The notes under the pieces are model-generated. The model had not been told where the DNA came from and ran no database searches. It worked only from the letters and a program-made list of their open reading frames with translations. The position numbers and the translations under genes are program-made. DNA of 64,000 bases, taken from the NCBI GenBank assembly GCA_016713105.1, contig JADJPS010000004.1:186001-250000 (forward strand), read 5' to 3'. Origin of the DNA: Devosia sp. (GTDB lineage: Bacteria > Pseudomonadota > Alphaproteobacteria > Rhizobiales > Devosiaceae). This document shows, one piece after another, positions 53,321 to 61,767 of this stretch (its first letter is position 1; each line of letters opens with the position of its first letter).

Positions 53321-54879
53321 TTCAGGGTCTCCCCGATTTGCCCTGGTCGGGCGATGCTGCGCCCGACGGCCAGCAGGAGTATGTTCTGCTCGGTGAAGTC
53401 GGCCCGCTCCAGAACGCCGGAGATGGCGCCCTCGTGCATCACCGCGATCCGGTCCGAGACGCCGATCACCTCTTCCATGTCGCTGGAGATCATCAGCACC
53501 GCGACGCCGGAATCGGCCAGTTCGCGCATCAGCCGGTAGATTTCCGACTTGGCGCCCACATCGATGCCGCGTGTCGGTTCGTCGAAGATCAGCACCCGGG
53601 GACGCATGGCCAGCCACTTGGCAAGAACCACCTTCTGCTGGTTGCCGCCCGAGAGGCTACCGGTCCGCGTCTCGACCGAGGGCGCCTTGATCCCCAACTC
53701 CCTGCGGCTCGTCTCCGCCTGCTGTCGTTCGCGTGCCTTCGATACGAACCCGCCGGTCGCGTAGGCGCGGAGGTTGGGCAGGGTGATGTTCTCGACGATC
53801 GGGAGATCAAGCAGGATGCCCGCGCCCTTGCGATCCTCGGGGACGAGGAACACGCCGGCGGCCAGTGCATCGGACGAGTTGCGGACCTGCAACCGTCGTC
53901 CGTCGAGCGTCACCGCCCCCCCGAAGCTCTCATCAACGCCGAACAGCGCCCGCGCCAGTTCGGTCCGGCCGGAGCCCACGAGGCCGGCAAGGCCCAGGAT
54001 CTCGCCGGCATGCAGGTCGAAATCGACGGCACGATGGGGAAAAGCGGCAGTGCGGATGGCACGCGCCGAAAGCGCGACCGATCCGCGGCCGGCCCGTTCG
54101 CTGGTGTCGGCGACCTTGAGGTCCCTGCCGATCATCAGTTGCACCATACGATCGTGCGAGATCTCGGCCCGCTCGAGTTCGCCGACGCGTTGTCCGTCCC
54201 GCAGCACCACCACGCGGTCAGCGACACGCTCGATCTCGCCGAGCCGATGCGAGATGAAGATGACGGAAACCCCCTCGTCCCTGAGGCCGGCGATCACCTC
54301 GAGCAGTCTGTCGGTTTCCGCAAGCGGCAGCGACGAGGTCGGCTCGTCGAGAATCACGAGGCGGGCACTGAGGGACAGCGCCTTGGCGATCTCCACCAGT
54401 TGCTGCTGGGCCAGCGACAGCCTGCCCAGCGGCGTATCCGCCGAGAAGTTCGCCCCCAGCCGCTTGAGGAGCGGCGTCACGTCGCCACGCATGCGGCGCT
54501 CGTCGACCAGATTGAGCAGGCCACCCACGCGCGGCTCGCGGCCGATGAACACATTGGCCGCGACATCAAGGTTGTCGAAGAGGTTCAGTTCCTGGTGGAC
54601 GAAGGCGATGCCGGCCTTCATCGACTGGCCGACGGTCAGCCCATCCAGCACGATCCCGTCGATCTCGATCGTGCCGCTGTCGGGCCTGATCACCCCGCCG
54701 AGGACCTTCATCAGGGTCGACTTGCCCGCGCCGTTCTCGCCGACCAGTCCGATGACTTCGCCGTGACCGACGGCCATGTCGAAGCCGGCAAGCGCCACCA
54801 CCCCGGGATACGCCTTGCGCACGCCCGTCAGTCGCAGAAAGGGGCGATTTGCCACCCTCTGACCGTCGCCAGTTGGCAT
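53317..54879 (-). CDS. CUT2 ABC transporter ATPase, system A (two-domain, RbsA/MglA type)
   Basis: A 520-residue protein with two nucleotide-binding domains. Domain 1 has GENGAGKSTLMKVLGG and LSLAQQQLVEIAKALSLSARLVILDEPTSSL. Domain 2 has LAGLVGSGRTELARALFG and LSGGNQQKVVLAKWLAMRPRVLIFDEPTRGID. The degenerate second Walker A is usual for RbsA-like proteins. The start at 54879 (MPTGDGQ) is favoured. Unlike the ATPases of systems B and C, this is the full double-domain form. Confidence 0.96.
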   Translation of the reverse strand: MPTGDGQRVANRPFLRLTGVRKAYPGVVALAGFDMAVGHGEVIGLVGENGAGKSTLMKVLGGVIRPDSGTIEIDGIVLDGLTVGQSMKAGIAFVHQELNLFDNLDVAANVFIGREPRVGGLLNLVDERRMRGDVTPLLKRLGANFSADTPLGRLSLAQQQLVEIAKALSLSARLVILDEPTSSLPLAETDRLLEVIAGLRDEGVSVIFISHRLGEIERVADRVVVLRDGQRVGELERAEISHDRMVQLMIGRDLKVADTSERAGRGSVALSARAIRTAAFPHRAVDFDLHAGEILGLAGLVGSGRTELARALFGVDESFGGAVTLDGRRLQVRNSSDALAAGVFLVPEDRKGAGILLDLPIVENITLPNLRAYATGGFVSKARERQQAETSRRELGIKAPSVETRTGSLSGGNQQKVVLAKWLAMRPRVLIFDEPTRGIDVGAKSEIYRLMRELADSGVAVLMISSDMEEVIGVSDRIAVMHEGAISGVLERADFTEQNILLLAVGRSIARPGQIGETLK

Positions 54880-54947
54880 AGAACTTCCCCACGCGTTCCG
54901 CCGGGGGAACGCTAACACCGACACCCTCGAACGCCTAGACACCGATC

Positions 54948-54980
54948 GGGCGGCGGGACCCGGGAAGGCCCGCGCCGCCC
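54948..54980 (-). promoter_or_regulatory. Intra-operon hairpin after the system A binding-protein gene
   Basis: GGGCGGCG (54948-54955) pairs with CGCCGCCC (54973-54980). On the minus strand the hairpin begins 13 nt after the binding-protein stop and precedes the ATPase start. Confidence 0.55.
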
Positions 54981-54993
54981 GCCGGGAGAACCT

Positions 54994-55947
54994 CTAGCCG
55001 TTGATCTTGGCCTTCAGATCGGCCTCGAACGCGTCGACATTGTCCTTGTTGATCACCTTGGTCGGCACGATGATCAGTTCGTCGGCGGGGACGCCCGACT
55101 TGTCGCCCTCGAGATAGGCGGCCATCAGCTTCATGCCCTGATAGCCCCACTCGAACGGCTGCTGGACGACGGTGGAGGCGAACGAGCCCTCGCGCACCGC
55201 ACCCAGCGTCACCGGGTCCTCGTCAAACGCCACCACGGTGATCTGCCCCAGCTTTCCGGCCGCCTGCAGCGCCTCGTAGATCTTGGGCGGGTTGTAGGAG
55301 TAGAAGCCCACCATGCAGTTGACGTCCGGGTTGGCGACCAGCACGTCGTCGACATTGGTGCGAGCGCGGGTGAAGTCGACATCGTCGCCGCGCACGTCGA
55401 CCAGTTCGATGCCCTTGCCCTCGATCGCCTGCTTGAAGCCGGCGATGCGTTCGATGGCGTTGTCGGCACCGAGGAAGCCGACAAAGCCCATGCACTTGCC
55501 GGGCTGGCCGTTCATGGCCTTGACCATTTCCTCGCCAGCCTGGACGCCGGCCAGAGTGTTGGACGAGCCCAGGTAGGCGATTCGGTCGGAATCGGTGGCA
55601 TCGGAGTCGGTGGTGAACAGCGGCACCTGCGCTGCGATGCGGTTGAAGGCATCGATCGAGTTCTTCGGATCGGCCGACGAGATCATGATCGCATCGGTGC
55701 CGGCCGCGACCAGGTCATCCATCAGCGCGTTCTGCAGCGCTGCGGTGCCCTGGGCCGGGTACTTGAACTCGAGTTCGTAGTTCGGCAGTTCGCCCTGGGC
55801 CTTCTTGACGCCGGCTTCGGCCAGCTTCCAGAAGTCCGAGGCGGCATTGACGACGAAAGCCAGCTTGGGCTTGTCCTGCGCGACGGCGCCGGTCGACAGG
55901 GCGAGGCCCGCAGCGAGCATCGCTGCCAATCCAATCACAGTTCTCAT
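54994..55947 (-). CDS. CUT2 sugar-binding protein, system A
   Basis: A 317-residue periplasmic binding protein of the type I (ribose/galactose) fold. The signal peptide is MRTVIGLAAMLAAGLALSTGAVAQ. The mature start is KPKLAFVVNAASDFWKLAEAGVKKAQGE. The ligand-site region includes DAIMISSADPKNSIDAFNRIAAQVPLFTTDSDA. The start at 55947 is chosen because it begins the signal peptide. It heads the operon with the double-domain ATPase and permease. The gap up to the system B permease (55948-56146) holds a short hairpin (GTCCGG/CCGGAC, 56087-56103) that may end the system B transcript. Confidence 0.94.
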   Translation of the reverse strand: MRTVIGLAAMLAAGLALSTGAVAQDKPKLAFVVNAASDFWKLAEAGVKKAQGELPNYELEFKYPAQGTAALQNALMDDLVAAGTDAIMISSADPKNSIDAFNRIAAQVPLFTTDSDATDSDRIAYLGSSNTLAGVQAGEEMVKAMNGQPGKCMGFVGFLGADNAIERIAGFKQAIEGKGIELVDVRGDDVDFTRARTNVDDVLVANPDVNCMVGFYSYNPPKIYEALQAAGKLGQITVVAFDEDPVTLGAVREGSFASTVVQQPFEWGYQGMKLMAAYLEGDKSGVPADELIIVPTKVINKDNVDAFEADLKAKING

Positions 55948-56146
55948 GGTCTTCCTCCCAATTGCCGCGACACGCGGCTGATGTGCGTACCTCAGATTCG
56001 CCTTGCGGGACCGCTGCCCGGTGGTGCCGGACGGCGGAAGCGGCGGCATACGTCAGTTCACGGCGGCGTTGATCGCCGTCAGTATAGTCCGGTCGTGCCG
56101 GACCGTGGTCTCCGTCAGCCCGCGCGGGACGGAGTCGATTGCCGTG

Positions 56147-57163
56147 TCACTCGCCGGTCTCGCTGTTGCGAAGCCGGTCGAACGCCACGGCAAGAACGAT
56201 GAAGGCGCCCACGAAGGTGCCCTGCCAGAAGGTGCTGATCCCCAGCAGGGTCAGCGAGTTGCGGATGATCTCTATGAGTGCGGCACCAACCACGGCGCCA
56301 AGCGCCGTGCCGCGTCCACCTGCCAGATTTGCGCCGCCGATGACGGCCGCTGCGATGACGGTCAGTTCGAGCCCGGTGCCGAGCCCGGTGGTCACCGAGC
56401 CGAGCCAGCCGGTCTGCAGGAAGCCGGTGACGCCGGCGCAGAACGCGACGAACATGTAGACTGACACCTTCATGGCCTGGACCGGCACGCCGGTCAGGAT
56501 GGCTGCCCGCTCGTTGCCGCCGATGGCGAACAGGTGCCGCCCCCAGCGGGTCCAGCGCAGGGCGAAGCCGGTGATCAGCGCCAGCACGATCATGGCGATC
56601 AGCGGGTTTGGCACCGGCAACCCGAACAGCGACACGGACCCGCCGCCGATCGCGAACAGGATCGCCTGGTCCGGGCCGAACTGGTAGATCAGCGCGTTGT
56701 TGGACAGCACCATGCCGATCGAGCGGGCGACCGACATCATGCCCAGCGTCACCACGAAGGCCGGCATGCCCGCTACGGCGATCAGCAGGCCGTTGATCAG
56801 GCCGACCAGCAGCGACGCCGCCATGGCCGCCGGCAGGGCGATGGTGATCGGCAGTCCGGCATGCATGATGATGGTGGTGACCATCGCCGAGATCAGCACC
56901 GTCGCTCCGACCGACAGGTCGATGCCGCCAGTGATGATCACCGCCGTCATTCCCAGCCCCACGATGCCGACGAAGGCGAAGTTCCGCGTGACGTTGAACA
57001 GGTTGTTCGGCGTCGCGAAGGTGGTTGTCAGCATGGACATCGCAAGGACGGCCAGCACGACCGCCAGCAGGATCCAGAAGATCTGCCGGCTGACCAGCCA
57101 GGCGAGCGGGCCGCGATGGGTCCGCTGGTCGATGACGTCCTTGAGCGTGGCGTCGGCACTCAT
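56147..57163 (-). CDS. CUT2 ABC transporter permease, system B
   Basis: A 338-residue permease. FVGIVGLGMTAVIITGGIDLSVGATVLISAMV is the RbsC-family motif. Other membrane segments include IFWILLAVVLAVLAMSML and FVVTLGMMSVARSIGMVL. It follows the system B ATPase by 12 nt on the minus strand. Its binding protein is encoded divergently at 58391. Confidence 0.94.
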   Translation of the reverse strand: MSADATLKDVIDQRTHRGPLAWLVSRQIFWILLAVVLAVLAMSMLTTTFATPNNLFNVTRNFAFVGIVGLGMTAVIITGGIDLSVGATVLISAMVTTIIMHAGLPITIALPAAMAASLLVGLINGLLIAVAGMPAFVVTLGMMSVARSIGMVLSNNALIYQFGPDQAILFAIGGGSVSLFGLPVPNPLIAMIVLALITGFALRWTRWGRHLFAIGGNERAAILTGVPVQAMKVSVYMFVAFCAGVTGFLQTGWLGSVTTGLGTGLELTVIAAAVIGGANLAGGRGTALGAVVGAALIEIIRNSLTLLGISTFWQGTFVGAFIVLAVAFDRLRNSETGE

Positions 57164-57175
57164 GGGGCGATACTC

Positions 57176-57973
57176 CTAGGCCTGCTCGATGGCGCCGGTG
57201 ATGAGGCCGGTGACTTCCTCGGGCGATGAATCCGCGACGCGCTTGTCTGCGACCTTGCGGCCGCGCCGCAGCACGACGAGCCGGTCGCAGACGGCGAAGA
57301 TGTCGGGAATGCGGTGGCTGATCAGCACCACCGCGATTCCCTGCTCCTTGAGCCGGCGGATGAGGTTCAGCACCTCGGCGACCTGCCGCACGCTGATCGC
57401 GGCGGTCGGCTCGTCCATCAGCACGATCTTCGGGTTCGACAGGCGGGTCCGGGCAATGGCCACGGCCTGGCGCTGGCCGCCCGACATGCGCTTGACGATG
57501 TCCCTCGGTCGCGTCTCGGACTTGAGCTCGGCGAACAGTTCGCCTGCCCGCTTGTACATGGCGCGATAGTCCAGGATCTCGGGCACCAGCCAGCGCCAGC
57601 CACGCCGGCGCCGATACACCGGCTGCTCGGCCTGTTGCGGGGTGCGCGCCAGGTTGGTGAGTTCGCGACCGAGGAAGATGTTGGCCGCCGCGGTCAGGTT
57701 GTCGGCGAGGGCAAGGTCCTGGTAGACGATCTCGATCCCCTTCGAGCGCGCATCCTTGGGTCCGTGCAGTTGCACAGGATGGCCGTCGAGGCTGACGGTG
57801 CCTTCGGACGGATTGAAGTTGCCCGCGATGATCTTCACCAGGGTCGTCTTGCCGGCGCCATTGTCTCCGACAAGTCCGACGACCTCTCCCGCATCCAGCT
57901 TCAGCGAAATGTCGGTGAGCGCGGTAATCGCCCCATAGTGCTTGGCGATGTTCGCCAGCTCCAGCACGGCCAT
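57176..57973 (-). CDS. CUT2 ABC transporter ATPase, system B (single-domain, FrcA type)
   Basis: A 265-residue single-domain ATPase. Walker A is GDNGAGKTTLVKIIAGNF, the signature is RMSGGQRQAVAIARTRLSNPKIVLMDEPTAAI, and the switch His is VVLISHRIPDIFAVCDR. An unusual Arg/Trp-rich insertion (YRRRRGWRWLVPEI) lies in the helical subdomain. Single-domain CUT2 ATPases act as homodimers, as in the rhizobial fructose transporter FrcBCA. The divergent gap to the binding-protein gene holds a perfect palindrome. Confidence 0.94.
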   Translation of the reverse strand: MAVLELANIAKHYGAITALTDISLKLDAGEVVGLVGDNGAGKTTLVKIIAGNFNPSEGTVSLDGHPVQLHGPKDARSKGIEIVYQDLALADNLTAAANIFLGRELTNLARTPQQAEQPVYRRRRGWRWLVPEILDYRAMYKRAGELFAELKSETRPRDIVKRMSGGQRQAVAIARTRLSNPKIVLMDEPTAAISVRQVAEVLNLIRRLKEQGIAVVLISHRIPDIFAVCDRLVVLRRGRKVADKRVADSSPEEVTGLITGAIEQA

Positions 57974-58020
57974 GCACCCTCCCCTGCGGACATGAACTCC
58001 GCTCGTCGTGTCGGTTCGAT

Positions 58021-58038
58021 ATTGCGATCCATCGCAAT
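58021..58038. promoter_or_regulatory. Perfect 8-2-8 palindrome ATTGCGATccATCGCAAT
   Basis: Both 8-bp arms match exactly around CC. The palindrome lies 47 bp before the system B ATPase start, in the divergent control region (57974-58390). Its form is that of a LacI-, ROK- or DeoR-type operator. No repressor gene of these families is in the window. Confidence 0.6.
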
Positions 58039-58102
58039 TCTCGTCAACTGCTTCAAAACATACCGAACATCATGACAAGAAATACGTAGTCGCCATTGTT
58101 TA

Positions 58103-58112
58103 TGATATATTA
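58103..58112. promoter_or_regulatory. TGATATATTA, one-base variant of the GntR-type site
   Basis: Differs from TGATATATCA at one position. It lies in an AT-rich stretch of the divergent region between the system B ATPase and binding-protein genes, about 290 bp before the binding-protein start. Confidence 0.4.
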
Positions 58113-58158
58113 CTCAGGCACTTATCTATATTGTCATACCAGTTTCCTGCATCGAATG

Positions 58159-58205
58159 TGTACGTACATCAATTTGGTTGACATGCCCGTGTTAAGTACT
58201 ACTAT
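58159..58205 (+). promoter_or_regulatory. Promoter of the system B binding-protein gene, with TGTACGTACA palindrome
   Basis: TGTACGTACA (58159-58168) is immediately followed by a TTGACA -35 box (58178-58183) and a TACTAT -10 box (58200-58205) with a 16-bp spacer. The leader to the ATG at 58391 is about 180 nt. The surrounding DNA is markedly AT-richer than the rest of the window. Confidence 0.5.
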
Positions 58206-58390
58206 TTAACGTGAGGGACCGGAGTTCTGTGCCCGCGCGCCAAGCGAACAGGGCCGCAGCCCCCCGGTATCGAGAAGCTCAGCGAGGCAGCGCGCCTGTC
58301 GACCGGAGGGTCGGGCAAGGGAGAAATGCGCCAGCGTCGCCGGAGGGTCCGCATGAGGCGGATCGAGACTGCAACGAGGGAGGAGTGACT

Positions 58391-59380
58391 ATGAGAAAGA
58401 CGACTTTGATGCTCGTCGGCGCCGCCATGGTGGCCGGCCTTGCGAGCGGGGCGGTGGCCGCCGACAAGAAGATCCTGGCTGTCGTGGTGAAGGGCCTCGA
58501 CAACCCGTTCTTCACCGTGATGGGCCAGGGCTGTGCCGACTGGAATGCCGCTCACGCGGACAGCGAGTACGAGTGCCTCTACACCGGTCCGGCGCTGAGC
58601 TCGGACGAAGCCGGTGAGGTCCAGATCGTGCAGGACCTGATCAGCAGGGGCGTGGCAGGTATCGCGATCTCCCCGTCCAATGCGCCGGCAATGGCCAACA
58701 TGCTCAGGGCGGCCAACCCGCAGATGCCGATCATCACGGTCGACGCCGATCTGCTGCCGGAGGACAAGGCGCTTCGCAGGACCTACTTCGGCACCAACAA
58801 CTACGACATGGGTGTCGGCATGGCCAAGGAAGCCATGAAGCTCAGGCCCGCGGGCGGTTCCGTCTGCCTGCAACTGGGCAATGTCGCCGCGGCCAACATC
58901 AATGAGCGCGCCGCCGGCTTCCGCGACACCATCGCCGGCGCCAAGGGTGTCGACCGTCTCGACAACACCAACGGCTGGACCGAGGCTGCCGGCTGCCCGG
59001 TGTTCACCAATGACGACATCCCCACTGCCAACCAGCAGATGGCCGACGTCTTCACCGCCAACCCCGATCTCGATGCCTTCGTCCTGGTGGGCGGATGGGC
59101 TCAGTTCGGCCCGCAGGCCTATGCGCAGAACACCGACCAGGTCATGGACAAGCTCAAGAGCAAGGACCTGATCATCATCGCCGGCGACACCCTGCCGCCG
59201 CAGACGCAGGCCTTCCGCGAGGGCCGCAGCCACTTCCAGATCGGCCAGCGGCCGTACCAGATGGGCAACGAGGCTCCCGATATCCTGATCACGCTGATCG
59301 GTGGCGGGTCGGTCGACGATCCCAAGTTCACCGGTCTCGACCTGTGCACCATCGAGGAACCCGGCATCTGTGCCAACTAG
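58391..59380 (+). CDS. CUT2 sugar-binding protein, system B
   Basis: A 329-residue periplasmic binding protein. Signal peptide: MRKTTLMLVGAAMVAGLASGAVAA; mature start KKILAVVVKGLDNPFFTVMGQG. Further ligand-site segments are ISPSNAPAMANMLRAANPQMPIITVDAD and YFGTNNYDMGVGMAKEAM. Extra cysteines (GCADW, YECLY, GSVCLQ, AGCPVF, DLCTIEEPGIC) suggest disulfides. GGAG precedes the ATG. It is divergent from its ATPase and permease genes and ends with a hairpin. Confidence 0.94.
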   Translation: MRKTTLMLVGAAMVAGLASGAVAADKKILAVVVKGLDNPFFTVMGQGCADWNAAHADSEYECLYTGPALSSDEAGEVQIVQDLISRGVAGIAISPSNAPAMANMLRAANPQMPIITVDADLLPEDKALRRTYFGTNNYDMGVGMAKEAMKLRPAGGSVCLQLGNVAAANINERAAGFRDTIAGAKGVDRLDNTNGWTEAAGCPVFTNDDIPTANQQMADVFTANPDLDAFVLVGGWAQFGPQAYAQNTDQVMDKLKSKDLIIIAGDTLPPQTQAFREGRSHFQIGQRPYQMGNEAPDILITLIGGGSVDDPKFTGLDLCTIEEPGICAN

Positions 59381-59392
59381 CCGTCGACGGGC

Positions 59393-59417
59393 GGGGGCAC
59401 GCGTCGTGCCCCCGTCT
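59393..59417 (+). terminator. GC hairpin after the system B binding-protein gene
   Basis: GGGGGCACG (59393-59401) pairs with CGTGCCCCC (59405-59413) around CGT and is followed by GTCT. It lies 13 nt after the stop codon. The rest of the 299-bp gap to the alcohol dehydrogenase (59418-59679) holds nothing recognisable. Confidence 0.6.
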
Positions 59418-59679
59418 CTCTCCCGCTGGCCGGCGTAGCGTTCGGCCGGTGACCTGAGCCCTCCCGGGCCCGGAGAACCACACTGCAGGCGCCGACGTCG
59501 GAACGAGCGTCGGACTGCCGGCAGCCTGGTGTCCCGGACCGGTACAGTCTCCCCGGCACCGGAAATGCCTCGCACGAAACGACATTTGCCGCGCATCCCG
59601 AGGATGCACGGCGGCTCGGTGAGCGAGATGTCGGTTGTCGTGCGGGTCATGTTTCCGGTGCCGTCCCTCCTCCCCCGCG

Positions 59680-60714
59680 TCAGTGGTCGCCGATGGCGAT
59701 GATGGCCTTGACCAGGCCGGCCTTGACGGTGGCCCAGCGCGGCAGATCGACGACGGCATCGGCGAGCGTGGTGCGGTGCGTGATGATCCGCTCGAGCGGA
59801 ATCCGGCCCGCCGAGATCTCGGCGATGACGCGCCGGAAATCGGCATCGGTGGCGTTGCGGCTGCCGAGCAGGGTCATTTCCTTGCGGTGGAAGTCGGCAT
59901 CCTCGAAGCGGATGGCGCCGCGGACCACGCTGACCAGCACGTAGCGGCCGCCATGGGCGACGAAGTCGAAGCCGCGCTCCATCGAGGCCGGGTTGCCCGT
60001 GGCATCGAAGACGATGTCGAAGCCCTCGCCAGCGGTCGCTGCCGCGGCGTCTCCGGCCGCTGCGGAGCCAGCCACGATCGATTTGCCGCCGGTCACGGCC
60101 TGCGCCAAAGCCAGCCGTTCCGGGTCGACATCCATCATGGTTACGGCGGCGCCAGAGAGGCGCGCAAAGATGGCGGCGCCGAGCCCGATCGGACCGGCAC
60201 CGACCACCAGGGCCTTCTCGCCCGCGACAATGTTGCCGCGGCGCACGGCGTGAGCGCCGATGGCGAGGAACTCCACGGCGGCGCAGGCATCGAGATCCAG
60301 CCCCTCGGCCCGCACCAGATTGCGTTCGGGCACCACCAGCAGGTCGGCCATGCCACCATCCCGATGGACGCCCAGAACGCCGATGCGAACGCAGCAGTTC
60401 GGCTTGCCGTTGCGGCAGGCGATGCACGACCCGCAGGAGACATAGGGGTTCACCACCGCGATCGTGCCGGCGGTCCAGCTCGATCCTGCGGGTGCCGAGA
60501 CGATTTCGACCGCCAGTTCGTGGCCCATCACGCGCGGATATTCGAGATAGGGGTGCTTGCCCTCGAAGATGTGGTAGTCGGTGCCGCAGATGCCGACCCG
60601 GCGTGGCCGGACGAGGACGTCGCCGCCAAGGGCAGCAGGCGCCGGACGGCGCTCGAGACGAAGCACCCCAGGTTCCGCGCACACCAGGACGTCGATTGCA
60701 TTGGCTTGGTTCAT
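59680..60714 (-). CDS. Zinc-dependent medium-chain alcohol (polyol) dehydrogenase
   Basis: A 344-residue MDR enzyme. The catalytic zinc site is GICGTDYHIFEGKHP (Cys) and GHELAVEIV (His/Glu). The structural zinc site is CGSCIACRNGKPNCC. The NAD-binding motif is ALVVGAGPIGLGAAIFARL, followed by MMDVDPERL, whose acidic residue favours NAD over NADP. Family members oxidise sugar alcohols or aldonates. It is the last gene of the system C operon, after the binding protein and a hairpin, so it likely processes the imported sugar or polyol. Confidence 0.94.
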   Translation of the reverse strand: MNQANAIDVLVCAEPGVLRLERRPAPAALGGDVLVRPRRVGICGTDYHIFEGKHPYLEYPRVMGHELAVEIVSAPAGSSWTAGTIAVVNPYVSCGSCIACRNGKPNCCVRIGVLGVHRDGGMADLLVVPERNLVRAEGLDLDACAAVEFLAIGAHAVRRGNIVAGEKALVVGAGPIGLGAAIFARLSGAAVTMMDVDPERLALAQAVTGGKSIVAGSAAAGDAAAATAGEGFDIVFDATGNPASMERGFDFVAHGGRYVLVSVVRGAIRFEDADFHRKEMTLLGSRNATDADFRRVIAEISAGRIPLERIITHRTTLADAVVDLPRWATVKAGLVKAIIAIGDH

Positions 60715-60738
60715 CTGCGCCGCCGAGACGATGGAGGG

Positions 60739-60772
60739 CGCGAGGAGCCGGCGAACGGGCCGGCTCCTCGCG
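60739..60772 (-). promoter_or_regulatory. 13-bp perfect hairpin between the system C binding-protein and dehydrogenase genes
   Basis: CGCGAGGAGCCGG (60739-60751) pairs with CCGGCTCCTCGCG (60760-60772) around an 8-nt loop. On the minus strand it begins 4 nt after the binding-protein stop and lies before the dehydrogenase start. Confidence 0.7.
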
Positions 60773-60776
60773 CGGG

Positions 60777-61697
60777 TTACTGGAAGCTGGCCATGTTGTC
60801 GGTGGTGACGAGGGCAGCACCGGAGTCGATCAGCGACTCCACGGTCTCGCCGCGGATCGCCCTGACAAGGGCGTCGACGCCCAGTTCGGCCATCTTGGTG
60901 GGGAACTGCGCGACGGTCGCATCCTCGATCCCGGCCTCGAGGGCTTCCGCCTCGCCGCAGCAGAAATCGAAGCCGACCAGCACGATCGCGTCACTGGCGA
61001 TGCCGGCGTTCTTGATCGCCTGGGCCGCTCCGGCCGCCGGCGGACCGCAGGCGGCATAGATCGCCTTGAGGTCGGGATTGGCGGTCAGCAGATCCTGGGC
61101 CACGTTGATGCCCAGTTCCTCGGTGCAGTTGGTGCCGCCGCGGCCGACGATGTTGACCTTGAGGCCATCCAGTCCCTCGAGCATGCCGTTGACGCGGTCG
61201 TCGAGCGCCGGGACACCCGGCACGCCTTCGAGGATGCCGAGGCTGTCGCCTTCCTTGAGCACCGACTTCAGGTAGCCACCGGCAATCTTGCCGGCCGCGT
61301 AGTTGTCGGTGGTCGCGAGAGCCGTGCGCCCCTCCCAGCCGGGGATGTTGTTGTCCATCAGGACGACCTTCACCCCCGCTGCGATCGCCTTGTCGAGTGC
61401 CGGCGCCACGGTGGGATCAACCGGCGTGAGCGCGATCCCCTGCACGCCCTGGGTAACCATCGACTCGATGAGCGCGATCTGGCCCTCGATGTCGGTGGCA
61501 GAAGCCCCCTGCCCGAACACGATCTCGACACCAGGGTTGGCGGCCGCATAGGTCTTGGCGGCATCCTCCATGGTCGCAAAGAACGGCACCGGAAACTTGG
61601 TGATGAACCCGATCTTGACGTTGTCTGCAGCCGAGACCGTCCCGGTTGCGACCGCGAGAGCGAGCACCAGGCCTCCCAGCAATACCTTCAGTCTCAT
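60777..61697 (-). CDS. CUT2 sugar-binding protein, system C
   Basis: A 306-residue periplasmic binding protein. Signal peptide: MRLKVLLGGLVLALAVATGTVSAA; mature start NVKIGFITKFPVPFFATMEDAAK. Conserved segments are IESMVTQGVQGIALTPVDPTVAPALDKAIAAGVKVVLMDNN and GKIAGGYLKSVL. GFDFCCGEAEALEAG has a Cys pair. The start at 61697 begins the signal peptide. It lies between the ATPase and dehydrogenase genes of the system C operon. Confidence 0.94.
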   Translation of the reverse strand: MRLKVLLGGLVLALAVATGTVSAADNVKIGFITKFPVPFFATMEDAAKTYAAANPGVEIVFGQGASATDIEGQIALIESMVTQGVQGIALTPVDPTVAPALDKAIAAGVKVVLMDNNIPGWEGRTALATTDNYAAGKIAGGYLKSVLKEGDSLGILEGVPGVPALDDRVNGMLEGLDGLKVNIVGRGGTNCTEELGINVAQDLLTANPDLKAIYAACGPPAAGAAQAIKNAGIASDAIVLVGFDFCCGEAEALEAGIEDATVAQFPTKMAELGVDALVRAIRGETVESLIDSGAALVTTDNMASFQ

Positions 61698-61767
61698 GTC
61701 TACCTCCCGATTTCGTCGCGTCGACTGACGCGACAGCGATCCGGAACCCTCCCGAGGCACCGGATTT

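Noticed and set aside
58202..60820. Very long minus-strand open frame opposite the system B binding protein
   Set aside because: It is a shadow of genes on the other strand and in other frames; its translation is Arg/Gly/His-rich with no domain.
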